Below, piece by piece: positions 1-8,182 of a stretch of 16,453 nt of DNA. Position numbers and translations under genes: made by a program. Numbering within the stretch: position 1 is the stretch's first letter; the number at the start of each line of letters is the position of its first letter. Source of the DNA: CAZQEZ01 sp964592475 (GTDB lineage Bacteria > Bacteroidota > Bacteroidia > Cytophagales > Cyclobacteriaceae); assembly GCA_964592475.1 (NCBI GenBank), contig CAZQEZ010000094.1:1-16453 (forward strand), given 5' to 3'. The notes under the pieces are model-generated. The model searched no databases, had not been told where the DNA came from, and worked only from the letters and a program-made list of their open reading frames with translations.

Positions 1-108
1 AAGTCTTCTTGTATTTACTAATAAGGATATTCCACAATAAATCATATAGAGCCAAGAAAAAGAATATAATAAGTAGAATTAGTCGACGGGTCGTTTCACA
101 TAGAAAAA
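1..108. other. Gene-free left edge
   Basis: This short AT-rich stretch lies beyond the terminator of the S9 peptidase gene. I see no open frame, RNA gene or promoter in it that I can support. Confidence 0.5.
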
Positions 109-141
109 CAAAAAAAGCGAACTTCCGAAGAAATTCGCTTT
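109..141 (-). terminator. Rho-independent terminator of the S9 peptidase gene
   Basis: Perfect 8-base arms, AAAGCGAA (114-121) and TTCGCTTT (134-141), enclose a 12-base loop. Read on the minus strand, the stem runs straight into a T run (the A run at 109-116 on the plus strand). It sits 25 bases past the stop codon of the peptidase, in the right orientation to end that transcript. Confidence 0.7.
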
Positions 142-165
142 CGTGGTTTTCAATAAAATACAGTC

Positions 166-2439
166 TTACTTCAAATGCATAGCAAAGAAGCCCATCATGG
201 CTGAGTACAAGTCCATACGGTTTTCTTCTTTGCCAAAACCATGGCCTTCATCATATTTTACCATATACGGTACGTTGATATCTTTTGATCGGAGGGCTTG
301 TACAATCTGATCGCTTTCATCAATGTTTACTCTGGGATCATTAGCTCCTTGTACCACAAACAGCGGTTTTTTTACTTTATCCATGTGGAATACCGGGGAA
401 ACCTCTTCCATTATTTTCTTTTCTTCCGGGATTTCAGGATCATACCAAACCGCTTTTAAAATAGGCAAGTAAGGCGCCCAATACGGTGGTATGGTTTCCA
501 TAAAAGTAAATAAGTTCGAAACACCTACGTAATCTACTCCACAAGCATATAAATCAGGCGTTTTGGTGAGTCCGCGCAATACAGCATAACCTCCATGGCT
601 ACCTCCATAAATGGCGGCTTTGTCTTTATCTACCCAGCCTTGCTCAATAACATATTTTAACCCATCCTCTACATCATCCATGGCTTTACGTCCGATTTGT
701 TTGAAACCGCTACGAAAGAATTCTTTACCATAACCACCGCTGATCCGGAAATTTACATGTAATGTGGCGTAGCCCCGGCTGGCAAACAACTGCGCTTCAG
801 GGTTAAAGCCCCAGGAGTCTCTTACACCTTGTGGGCCACCATGAGGGTTCACTATTACAGGTACTTTTTTACCTGCTAAAGCTTCTTTGGGTAAGGTAAT
901 ATAGCCATGCAATTGAATACCGTCACGACTTATAAAAGAAATAGGACGCATTTCTGCCATATCCTTTTCTTGCAACTGTGGCATTAGATCAAACAATAAC
1001 TTGATTTCGTCTTTGGCCACATCATAGGAATAATATTTTCCATACAACTTATCGCTGGTTACATAAATCAAATACTGACTTTCATCATCGGTATAGTCAG
1101 TTAGATAAAAATCATAATCAGGAAACTCCTTTTTGAGTCTTTCGTGTAATTTTTTATAATAATCACTTACCGGAATAATGTGGTATTTTTCACCTTCATA
1201 GCTAAAGTAATCAAGTTCCCAATTTCTATTGCGGGAAATGGATGCTCCGGATGCATCAAAATCGTCAGTAGAAAATAATTTTTTAACTATTTTGTTTTGG
1301 GCCAAATCATATTTATAAATCTCGTCTTTGTCTGACTCCAAATTAGAAATAACATAGGCATCATGCGCATAGTCGGTGGCATAATCAAAACTGAGGATGG
1401 TGAAAGTATCATCCCATTTGGTTGTTTTCATTAGTTGGTAATCGCCAGGTTCTACCGCGTAGTACATCTCCGAGTTAATCCCATCTTTTAGTCGGAAAAA
1501 GCCGCGCAAGTGCCCATCTTTGTCGAATTCATAGCCCATAATTGGATTGGCAATATCTTTGTTCTCGTACAATTGCTCAATTTCTCCAGTGATTATATTT
1601 ATCTTATAAGGATCAAAAACCTGTGAATTGTTTTTGTTCATGGAGATGATCATGTGATCTTTATCTTCTTTTAGCAAAGCCAGAATTTCTACTTTCACAC
1701 CTTCATAAGGAGTCAATTCTTTTTCATTGGCACCGTCCACATTCACAGCAAATAAGTGATAGTCTTCATTTCCGCCTTTGTCCATTACATAAATCAAGCG
1801 GTTATCGTTGGCCCAGCCATATCCACGAACGAGTTCTTCACCTTCAGTAATCACTCGCTTTACGGCATTGGTTTTGATGTTTTTTACATATACATGGTTC
1901 TTCAGGTTTTCATCCTTTTCCCGATAGCTCATGTAGGTTCCATTGGGTGAAAGTTGAAAAGATGAGGAAGCAGGTTTCGCGAAATAATCGGCAACGGAGT
2001 ATTTATAATCTCCCGTTTCTTTGGCAGCCAGCGCTTTTAATTCTTCATCAGAGCTGGGTAAAGAGGTGTCTCCCGGTTTTTCGATTTCACCTCTGCTAAG
2101 GTTCAATGCCATTTCAGCACCTCCCTGTTTAAAGGTGCCTTCCATGTTTTCGCCCTTTACCTGGGCAATGTATTCAATTTGCCCGCCCATGAGGGAAAGG
2201 CTCAACTCACCATCTGCATAGCTTACCTTATCAACGGGGATATCGCTGGCACCCTGTGAAGGGCTATCCATGGTAGCAGTTAGGGCATCTCCATCACCCG
2301 AAAAGTGAAAAATTAAAGGGATTTCCTGTCCCGAGGCGGAAAGCTTTCCGCTCCAGTCTCCTTCTATACTTTGAGCTTTTAGCATACTTACTGATAGAAA
2401 TAGTAGAATAACAAATACATAGTTCTTTTTTAATTTCAT
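166..2439 (-). CDS. Exported S9 family (prolyl oligopeptidase-type) serine peptidase
   Basis: This protein probably cleaves oligopeptides, typically after proline or as a di-/acyl-peptidase, in the periplasm or at the cell surface. Seen in the 757 residues: a Sec signal peptide (about 1-22, ending KAQ); an N-terminal beta-rich domain (about 24-118) of the type often found on Bacteroidota exported alpha/beta hydrolases; a beta-propeller-like region (about 150-490); and a C-terminal alpha/beta-hydrolase domain. The triad is visible as S614 in GGSHGG, D701 in GAND and H733 in DEGHG. The oxyanion-hole motif NPHGGP is at 531-536. The ATG at 2437-2439 is directly followed by a good signal peptide, so the start is secure. 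It is separated from the PUL upstream by a terminator and about 490 bases, so I infer an independent transcript. Exact substrate preference cannot be read from sequence. Confidence 0.93.
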   Translation of the reverse strand: MKLKKNYVFVILLFLSVSMLKAQSIEGDWSGKLSASGQEIPLIFHFSGDGDALTATMDSPSQGASDIPVDKVSYADGELSLSLMGGQIEYIAQVKGENMEGTFKQGGAEMALNLSRGEIEKPGDTSLPSSDEELKALAAKETGDYKYSVADYFAKPASSSFQLSPNGTYMSYREKDENLKNHVYVKNIKTNAVKRVITEGEELVRGYGWANDNRLIYVMDKGGNEDYHLFAVNVDGANEKELTPYEGVKVEILALLKEDKDHMIISMNKNNSQVFDPYKINIITGEIEQLYENKDIANPIMGYEFDKDGHLRGFFRLKDGINSEMYYAVEPGDYQLMKTTKWDDTFTILSFDYATDYAHDAYVISNLESDKDEIYKYDLAQNKIVKKLFSTDDFDASGASISRNRNWELDYFSYEGEKYHIIPVSDYYKKLHERLKKEFPDYDFYLTDYTDDESQYLIYVTSDKLYGKYYSYDVAKDEIKLLFDLMPQLQEKDMAEMRPISFISRDGIQLHGYITLPKEALAGKKVPVIVNPHGGPQGVRDSWGFNPEAQLFASRGYATLHVNFRISGGYGKEFFRSGFKQIGRKAMDDVEDGLKYVIEQGWVDKDKAAIYGGSHGGYAVLRGLTKTPDLYACGVDYVGVSNLFTFMETIPPYWAPYLPILKAVWYDPEIPEEKKIMEEVSPVFHMDKVKKPLFVVQGANDPRVNIDESDQIVQALRSKDINVPYMVKYDEGHGFGKEENRMDLYSAMMGFFAMHLK

Positions 2440-2890
2440 GTTTCAAGATTATAGATTAATTAATATAAATAATTTACAAATTCGGACTTAATTTTCGGAT
2501 TGTTATGCTTTAAATTAATAATATGATGTTTAAAGTTAACTTTTAGTTGCACAAATGATTTAAAAATTTTTTTGAAAGGTCTGAAATTATTGTTGAGCGG
2601 TCTCATTACTACCCAATTTCTGAATAAACTCGTAAAATTTTGAATTTCCGGGTATTTTCTGAGGTTGCATTCAGGTTTAAGAAAAGAATTTTGATTGTCC
2701 TGAAAAGGAGTATGAGATGGATCGAACCTTAATAGCTAGAGGACAGAATATACTCTTAAAATATTTTAATTATCTATCAGGATTCTGCGCAAAGCCAAAT
2801 TCCGAAGGGATGACATAATTATATTGAAAGTTGAATGTATTCGCCATGTGGTAAGGTTTATAATTGATACTTCAAATATCAATTATTTAT
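2440..2890. other. Gene-free AT-rich interval between the PUL and the peptidase gene
   Basis: This stretch should contain the promoter of the minus-strand peptidase gene. I found no convincing TAnnTTTG box on that strand; the nearest candidates have the TTTG but lack the TA. No frame gives a recognisable protein and I see no tRNA-like fold. The part nearest the peptidase is especially AT-rich. Confidence 0.4.
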
Positions 2891-2923
2891 AAAAATGGCC
2901 GGAGAAAAATCATTTCCCCGACC
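2891..2923 (-). terminator. Terminator closing the PUL operon
   Basis: On the minus strand, GGTCGGGGA (2923 to 2915) pairs over nine positions, with two G-U pairs, with TCTCCGGCC (2905 to 2897). A T-rich tract (ATTTTTAT) follows. It lies 7 bases past the stop codon of the last GH16 gene. The position and orientation fit the 3' end of the susC-to-GH16 transcript. Confidence 0.65.
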
Positions 2924-2929
2924 TGGATT

Positions 2930-3736
2930 TTACTGATATACCCTTACATAATCAATTTCAAATGTTTGCGGCCAAATATTTTCTGCTATGCCGTGACGAC
3001 CGCCCCAGTTACCTCCGACTGCCAGGTTTACAATCAGGTGAAATTTCTGATCGAAAGGCCAGCCTGCTTTCACTTCATCTCCTTTTTCCAGCGTCAGGTA
3101 TTGCTTATCATCTACAAACCAGGTAATGGAGTCTTCATCCCATTCGATACCATACACATGAAATTCCTGGTGAGCATCTTCAACAAATATTGAGTCAGAC
3201 TTTTGGGTTCCTTTCATGTGGTTGTATTTATCGGTGTGAATGGTGCCATACACCATTCCCTGGTTGTACCCAACGTGTTCCATGATGTCGATTTCACCAT
3301 CCATCGGCCACTGCAATGGACGATCCAAAGTCGGTAGCATCCATATGGCCGGCCAGGTACCCCTACCTTTTGGAAGTTTGGCTCTCACTTCAATACGACC
3401 ATATTGCCAGTCGCCTTTTTGTGAGGTTACCAGTTTGGCACTGGTAAATCCATTGTTTTGAATGCTTTCCTTTTTGGCTTTTATTACCAATTTTCCATCT
3501 TCAATGGTTACATTGTCAGGATCGCTGGTGTAGTATTGCAACTCATTGTTGCCAAACCCACAAAATTCCGGGCATCCGTTACCGGTAATGATGTTCCATT
3601 TGTTGTTGTTAATGGTTTTTTGTTCAAATTCATCGGCCCAAACCAGCTGCATTTTATTTTCTGTAAAGCCAAGTCCTATTAGGAGTAGCATAGCAAGCCC
3701 TGCAATAGTTATCACTATTAATAATATCCTATTCAT
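2930..3736 (-). CDS. GH16 family endo-beta-glucanase (probable laminarinase), membrane-anchored or secreted
   Basis: This is a predicted endo-acting beta-1,3- (or 1,3-1,4-) glucanase. The 268 residues begin with a hydrophobic signal or anchor segment (about 4-23) that has no lipobox Cys. The rest is a single GH16 jelly-roll domain (about 31-268), so there is no accessory module. The catalytic signature GEIDIMEH is complete: E148 nucleophile, D150, E153 acid/base. Other family landmarks are LVWADEF (31-37), GNNELQYYT (62-70), WPAIWML (128-134) and the C-terminal IDYVRVYQ. It carries a CPEFC pair (C55, C59) next to the active-site cleft region; a disulfide is possible. It is the last gene of the operon, 26 bases after the other GH16 gene. 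Family is clear; beta-1,3-glucan as substrate is inferred from the motif and neighbours. Confidence 0.92.
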   Translation of the reverse strand: MNRILLIVITIAGLAMLLLIGLGFTENKMQLVWADEFEQKTINNNKWNIITGNGCPEFCGFGNNELQYYTSDPDNVTIEDGKLVIKAKKESIQNNGFTSAKLVTSQKGDWQYGRIEVRAKLPKGRGTWPAIWMLPTLDRPLQWPMDGEIDIMEHVGYNQGMVYGTIHTDKYNHMKGTQKSDSIFVEDAHQEFHVYGIEWDEDSITWFVDDKQYLTLEKGDEVKAGWPFDQKFHLIVNLAVGGNWGGRHGIAENIWPQTFEIDYVRVYQ

Positions 3737-3762
3737 TTTAAGTTTCTTTTGACTGTTTAAAT

Positions 3763-4848
3763 CTAATTGGTTTGAAATACCCTTACATAGTCTACATACA
3801 TTTGTTGGGGAAAAGAAGTGGTACTATTAGGACTTCCGGGCCAGTTGCCACCCACAGCAATATTGAAAATAAAGAAAAACTGCTGTTTAAATTCACTTAA
3901 AGTAGCCGGAGTGATGTCAATCTGATTGTACTGAACATCGTTGACAAACCAGCGAATAGATTGTGAATCCCAAATGATTGAAAAGACGTGAAATTCGTCA
4001 TTGAAGGTACCTTGTGCAAGCGAGTAACTGTCACCAAAATTGGCATACTGTCCATTATTGTCCCAATGCACTGTACCGTGTACCGTATTTTCTCGGCCTT
4101 GACCACCAATCATTTCCATGATGTCAATTTCACCACAATCCGGCCAACCGGCCGTAGAAAAATTAGATCCTAGCATCCAGAGAGCCGGCCAAATTCCCTG
4201 ACCTTCGGGCAATTTAGCCCTGATGTCAATGCGGCCATACTGAAAAGCCTGTTTTCCCATGGTAACAATGCGTGAAGAGGTATAATTTCTGCCGCCAAAG
4301 TTTTCTTTTCTGGCTTCAATTATCAGGTAATCATTTTCAACCCTGGTATTTTCCTGGCGGTAATACTGAAGCTCGTTATTGCCCCAGCCATTGCTACCGG
4401 TACCAATTTCATGCTGCCAGTCATTGGATAGCTCATTGCCGGAAAACTCATCCTGCCATACCAGGGTATATCCATCATAAGTCAAAGGTGTTGTGTATCC
4501 ATTATCGGCAGTAGCCGGAATATCGATGGTCACCGTTGTGCTTTTTTCAATATAGACAGATGGTGTGGTATGAGCCTGAACTTTTATCTCGTAGTCGCCT
4601 GAGGCAGCAAACTGATGCTGCAGAGTGCCGCTAATTTGCTCCACTACATCGCTGCTTGCAATGAAAAAGCGATAAAAGTTAGCATTTGTAGCAGAAGCAT
4701 CAATAGTTATTAAGGCCGGATTACTTTCGCTTACATTGACTTCCAGCTGAAGATTATCCGGAGGTATTACCTCCGGCACCGGATTATCTTCACCACATGC
4801 TGAAAAAAGAATTAATGCCAGAAATAAGGAATTTGCAAACCACTTCAT
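3763..4848 (-). CDS. GH16 family endo-beta-glucanase lipoprotein with N-terminal PKD-like domain
   Basis: This is a predicted lipid-anchored laminarinase-type enzyme. Seen in the 361 residues: a signal peptide with lipobox LFSAC (lipidated C18) followed by the acidic GED, compatible with outer-membrane or surface display; an Ig/PKD-like beta-sandwich (about 33-112); and a GH16 domain (about 124-361). The catalytic motif GEIDIME is complete (E240, D242, E245). Further landmarks are LVWQDEF (129-135), GWGNNELQYY (154-163), WPALWML (220-226) and VDYVRVF near the end. It differs from the downstream GH16 in having an accessory domain and a lipid anchor. It begins 66 bases after the glycan-binding lipoprotein gene, with a hairpin in that gap. 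Enzyme family is certain; substrate is inferred. Confidence 0.93.
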   Translation of the reverse strand: MKWFANSLFLALILFSACGEDNPVPEVIPPDNLQLEVNVSESNPALITIDASATNANFYRFFIASSDVVEQISGTLQHQFAASGDYEIKVQAHTTPSVYIEKSTTVTIDIPATADNGYTTPLTYDGYTLVWQDEFSGNELSNDWQHEIGTGSNGWGNNELQYYRQENTRVENDYLIIEARKENFGGRNYTSSRIVTMGKQAFQYGRIDIRAKLPEGQGIWPALWMLGSNFSTAGWPDCGEIDIMEMIGGQGRENTVHGTVHWDNNGQYANFGDSYSLAQGTFNDEFHVFSIIWDSQSIRWFVNDVQYNQIDITPATLSEFKQQFFFIFNIAVGGNWPGSPNSTTSFPQQMYVDYVRVFQTN

Positions 4849-4871
4849 TTTCTATAGTTTAAAGTTTAAAT

Positions 4872-4903
4872 AAAGGGGAGAGCAAAATTACTCCTCCCCC
4901 TTT
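4872..4903 (-). other. Intercistronic hairpin between binding-protein and GH16 genes
   Basis: The arms AAAGGGG (4872-4878) and CCCCTTT (4897-4903) form a strong 7-base stem. An additional GAG/CTC pairing is possible inside it. On the minus strand it follows the TAA of the glycan-binding gene by about a dozen bases. It is followed by TATTTAAAC rather than a long T run, so it may be a partial terminator or an mRNA-stability or processing hairpin within the operon. Confidence 0.45.
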
Positions 4904-4914
4904 TATTGTCCTAT

Positions 4915-6702
4915 TTAAGGTGTTGCTACGATATCGTCAAAATAGTAGGTTTCGTCGGTGGTAGTACCCCATCCGGGAAATACTACCAGTTTCTCAAAAT
5001 CACTGGGTTCTCCGGTAAAGTCAAAGCTCAACTCTACCCACTGATTAGCAGTACTAACATTCTGTATTTGCTCTACAGCGTAATTGCTATCCGTAGCATC
5101 TTCTAGTTTCAGTAGAAAATCTCCGGTTACAGGAGCCCAAACTTTTACTTTTATAATAGGATTAGTAGCCAAATCAATACTATTTTCCATTTCTACCAAC
5201 ATTCCAGCCCAGGTCTCATTACCGTGTACAGTTTTAGCTACCCTGCTACTGGTATTGATTCCGTTGGCATTCGGGTTGTCCACTACTTCAAATGAGCTTC
5301 CCCCAAACGTAGTAAAGTTGGTATTATAGCTTTCGAAATTAATAGGAAACTCAACCGGGGGCTCCCAAATTTTGATATCATCGAAATAAAACTCGTTAGG
5401 ATCGGAAGTGCCAAAACCAGGGAACACCACCAATCTGGCCAGATCTGCCGGTGCTCCGGTAAAATCAAATACGATTTCTACCCATTCACTGGCCACCGGA
5501 ATAGCTTTTGTAACTTCAAAATTATTATTTTGTGGATCACTAATATCTTCAAACTTGAACAAGAAATCTCCGGTAACTGGCGACCATACTTTTATGGACA
5601 GATTAGGAGTTGCAGTAAAATCAATAGCTTCGCCCAAATCAACAGACAATCCAGCCCAGGTTTCATTTCCGTGTAGAGTTTTAGCCACTCTGTCGCTGGT
5701 GTTGATACCAGTCTTGTCCGGGTTATCTACCACCTCAAAAGTACTATTACCAAATGGAGTAAATTGAGGTTCAGCACTTTCAAAATCTATAGGTAAAGAA
5801 ACGGGATCTACTTCACCACCGCCTTGTGAAGGATCGTAACCCTCTTGTATCAAATGTAAGAACCATGATAGTCCATTTTTGGTATCCAGATATTTCAAGG
5901 TCATCGTATTCTCAGTCAACTCAAATACTTCATAGGTTCTCACCCCTGTAAAGTAACCAATAAATGACTGCCCTGTAATGGTCAGGGTTGGTATATCACC
6001 TTCATCATCCAGCACATAGTTGGTTGTTTCCGGATTTGGGAAAGGTGCGGTGAAGTCTCCTACTTCACTTTCGAAAGCACCGGGAAAATCAGGAGCCTGA
6101 CCACCATTGATGTAAACGTCACCATTGGTTACCATTTCATATTTGTAATTGTTCAAAAAGAAAGTATAACGGTCATCATACATTCCTCCACCAGATTTTT
6201 CCAGGGCACCGGCTGCATACCATTCAGGATAAGTAGCTTCCGGAGGTCCAAGGCCGAAGTGTCCGGCAGAGGCCGAATCGATTACCCAGGTTTTTCCTTC
6301 AGGCATTCCACATCCACCAGTGAGTAAAGCAAGCATTTCCTGATTACAAATTTCAGGATCGGTTTGATCTACTGTGAAAGCAGATTCAAACTCAGCAGAA
6401 CCACCGGCATTGAATACAGTAAGTTTCACAGTATAATCACCGGCAAAAGGCACATAAAGTTCTACCTGGTCGCCTTCAGCTATTTGTCCGGTGCTGAATT
6501 CCCACTTTTTCATGAAAGCATCTTCATTGTTGTTGGTAAACAAGAATTTATTTGCTTCGTCTGCTATTGGAGATACATTGATATCAGCATCACTTTCCAC
6601 CGGCGGAGTTTCGCTGAGCTCGTATTCTTCAGTACAGGCACCTGAAAAAGCCAGTACCGCGAAAATTAATAATATATTTAAATACTTCATTGTGTTTCTC
6701 AT
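4915..6702 (-). CDS. PKD-domain surface glycan-binding lipoprotein (SusE/F-position)
   Basis: This is a predicted non-catalytic cell-surface protein that captures glycan for the SusCD pair. The signal peptide ends FSGAC, with a Cys followed by TEEYE, an acidic stretch like known surface-export signals. Counting from this start (595 residues), a PKD/Ig-like domain covers about 38-113. A middle region (about 117-290) contains GKTWVID and GHFGLGPP, a pattern seen in binding proteins of Bacteroidota glucan loci. Two tandem carbohydrate-binding-like beta-sandwiches follow (about 303-446 and 453-595), sharing HGNETWAG, PVTGDFL and LVVFPG. The frame stays open farther upstream, but that would overlap susD. 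The ATG at 6702 lies 2 bases after the susD stop. The ATG at 6690 (MKYLN) is equally possible and leaves the signal peptide intact. The ligand, laminarin-like glucan, is inferred from neighbours. Confidence 0.85.
   Translation of the reverse strand: MRNTMKYLNILLIFAVLAFSGACTEEYELSETPPVESDADINVSPIADEANKFLFTNNNEDAFMKKWEFSTGQIAEGDQVELYVPFAGDYTVKLTVFNAGGSAEFESAFTVDQTDPEICNQEMLALLTGGCGMPEGKTWVIDSASAGHFGLGPPEATYPEWYAAGALEKSGGGMYDDRYTFFLNNYKYEMVTNGDVYINGGQAPDFPGAFESEVGDFTAPFPNPETTNYVLDDEGDIPTLTITGQSFIGYFTGVRTYEVFELTENTMTLKYLDTKNGLSWFLHLIQEGYDPSQGGGEVDPVSLPIDFESAEPQFTPFGNSTFEVVDNPDKTGINTSDRVAKTLHGNETWAGLSVDLGEAIDFTATPNLSIKVWSPVTGDFLFKFEDISDPQNNNFEVTKAIPVASEWVEIVFDFTGAPADLARLVVFPGFGTSDPNEFYFDDIKIWEPPVEFPINFESYNTNFTTFGGSSFEVVDNPNANGINTSSRVAKTVHGNETWAGMLVEMENSIDLATNPIIKVKVWAPVTGDFLLKLEDATDSNYAVEQIQNVSTANQWVELSFDFTGEPSDFEKLVVFPGWGTTTDETYYFDDIVATP
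4918..5346 (-). repeat. Tandem binding-domain repeat, copy 2 (C-terminal)
   Basis: This segment codes for the last 143 residues of the glycan-binding lipoprotein. It matches the adjacent upstream segment in protein and, less strongly, in DNA. Shared words include FEVVDNP, GINTS.RVAKT, HGNETWAG, PVTGDFL, FDFTG and YFDDI. This indicates an internal duplication of a carbohydrate-binding module. Confidence 0.85.
5365..5796 (-). repeat. Tandem binding-domain repeat, copy 1
   Basis: This segment codes for about 144 residues (LPIDFES to DDIKIW) of the glycan-binding lipoprotein. It aligns end to end with the following repeat copy. A short PPVEFP-type linker separates the two. The divergence between copies shows that the duplication is not recent. 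Confidence 0.85.
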
Positions 6703-6704
6703 TT

Positions 6705-8177
6705 TTAGTTGTAACCATTGTTTTGATCCCAATTGCCTCCGGCCAGGTCTATTTCATCCTGCGGAATAGGAAATACTTCATGGGTTCCCACGATAAAGCC
6801 GTCAATTTCATCGGCAGCTCTGCCGGTACGTACCAGGTCCCAGAAATGCAATCCTTCGCCAGCCAATTCCACCCGGCGCTCATGATAGATAGCATCCAGC
6901 AAGGCCTGACCTGTTACAGTCACTCCTGCCAGATCAACTCTTAATCTTACCTGGTTGAGATAATTTGCTGCTTTGGTTTCATCAGGATTTGTTTTGCGGG
7001 AATGAGCTTCTGCCGCCATCAAAAGCACATCAGCATACCTGATCACCCGGTAGTTAACGGGACTGGTTAGGTCAGTATCATTTGCCCCTAATTCATCAGC
7101 CCTTTTACTATACTTATTGTTGTAATAACCAGTGTGTCCGCCACCGCCTTCCAAATAAGATACTCCTTCATTTTCAGCGGCAAAAGCTTCAATATCCAGA
7201 ATGGCTACCGGAAGGCGCGGGTCACCAGTTTCGAAGGCGTCTACCAGGTCCTGCGTAGGAAGGTTATAGCTGTTACCTTCTACATATATCGGTCCGGTGT
7301 ATCCTCTTACCGTGTGGAAACCAACAGCCGGATTACCTTCCAGGCACACGAAACAATCATAATCACCACCTTCGAGACCAGTATACTGAATGGAAAATAC
7401 ATTTTCTTCGGTATCTTCATTTTCTACCCGAAACATGGTAGCATAATCATCGAACAAACCGTAAGGTCCTTCATCAATTACCTGATCCAATACGGTGGCT
7501 GCTTCGGTAAATTTGTCCTGGTACAGGTATACTTTTCCCAGTAAGGCCAGGGCTGCACCTTTAGTAACGCGACCTTTTTCAGCTACCTGCCAGTCCAGCA
7601 CATCAGCGGCGGCCTGCAGATCGGCTTCAATTTGAGCATATACTTCCGCTTTAGAAGTTCTAGGGATAGATCTTACTTCCTCAAAGCCTAACCTTTGATC
7701 CACTACCAGGGGAACATCACCGAAATATTTTACCAGCTGAAAATAATAGTAAGCCCTGAGAAATCGTGCCTGGGCTATTATTTCATCTTTCCCTTCAAAC
7801 TCGATTTTGTCTTTATTTTCTAAAAGGAAATTAGATCTGGTAACGCCGGCATAATTCCAGCGCCAAACATTGCGTAATTCGTTGTTGGCACCACCATGGA
7901 TCATAGCATCAATGTTGTGCAAACCTTCCGTATCGAACGGGCTTTCACCACCGGCAATGGCGTTGGCAGTGGCAATTTCGCCAATCCAAAGGTTCATCCA
8001 GGACGTTTGCAGCAAATCGTAAGCGCCAATCAGCGCCCGGTCGTAGTCTTCGGGAGCATTGAAATAGTTATCAGCATCCTGCGCGTAATAAGGATCAATG
8101 TCCAGGTATTGGTCACAGCTCCAGGAAATTGGCAGGAGCAATGCGATCATTAATATTTTTATTAAATTGTTTTTCAT
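6705..8177 (-). CDS. susD: SusD/RagB family glycan-binding outer-membrane lipoprotein
   Basis: This protein forms the lid of the SusC transporter at the cell surface and binds the oligosaccharide to be imported. The 490 residues begin with a lipoprotein signal (ISWSC, lipidated C21), followed by DQYLDIDP, the usual SusD opening. The helical TPR-like region is visible in ALIGAYDLL, ARFLRAYYYFQLVKYFGDVPLV and ALLGKVYLY. The C-terminal part has YADVLLMAAEA, YLNQVRLR, ERRVELAGEGLHFWDLVRTG and FPIPQDEI, all strong family marks. Length is typical. It starts 5 bases after the susC stop and ends 2 bases before the next gene, so it is tightly coupled in the operon. The symbol is used in the family sense; the substrate need not be starch. 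Confidence 0.96.
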   Translation of the reverse strand: MKNNLIKILMIALLLPISWSCDQYLDIDPYYAQDADNYFNAPEDYDRALIGAYDLLQTSWMNLWIGEIATANAIAGGESPFDTEGLHNIDAMIHGGANNELRNVWRWNYAGVTRSNFLLENKDKIEFEGKDEIIAQARFLRAYYYFQLVKYFGDVPLVVDQRLGFEEVRSIPRTSKAEVYAQIEADLQAAADVLDWQVAEKGRVTKGAALALLGKVYLYQDKFTEAATVLDQVIDEGPYGLFDDYATMFRVENEDTEENVFSIQYTGLEGGDYDCFVCLEGNPAVGFHTVRGYTGPIYVEGNSYNLPTQDLVDAFETGDPRLPVAILDIEAFAAENEGVSYLEGGGGHTGYYNNKYSKRADELGANDTDLTSPVNYRVIRYADVLLMAAEAHSRKTNPDETKAANYLNQVRLRVDLAGVTVTGQALLDAIYHERRVELAGEGLHFWDLVRTGRAADEIDGFIVGTHEVFPIPQDEIDLAGGNWDQNNGYN

Positions 8178-8182
8178 ATCAA

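Noticed and set aside
2440..2890. Possible gene remnant or small RNA in the interval before the peptidase gene
   Set aside because: Short frames such as the one near 2720 give no recognisable peptide. No stable fold or promoter could be supported by eye.
2864..3193. Plus-strand open frame of 109 codons over the last GH16 gene
   Set aside because: It lies opposite a gene with a complete catalytic motif and family-wide similarity. Its product is Cys/Ile-rich and unlike a real protein; it is an antisense shadow.
5408..5767. Plus-strand open frame of 119 codons inside the binding-protein repeats
   Set aside because: Similar antisense words appear opposite both repeat copies because the coding strand is duplicated. 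There is no sign of a real gene.
6703..6732. Upstream TTG start for the glycan-binding lipoprotein
   Set aside because: It would overlap the end of susD and put ten non-signal residues before the lipoprotein signal peptide. ATGs at 6702 or 6690 fit better.
7134..7544. Plus-strand open frame of 136 codons inside susD
   Set aside because: It is antisense to a well-supported SusD coding region, with no start context or recognisable domain.
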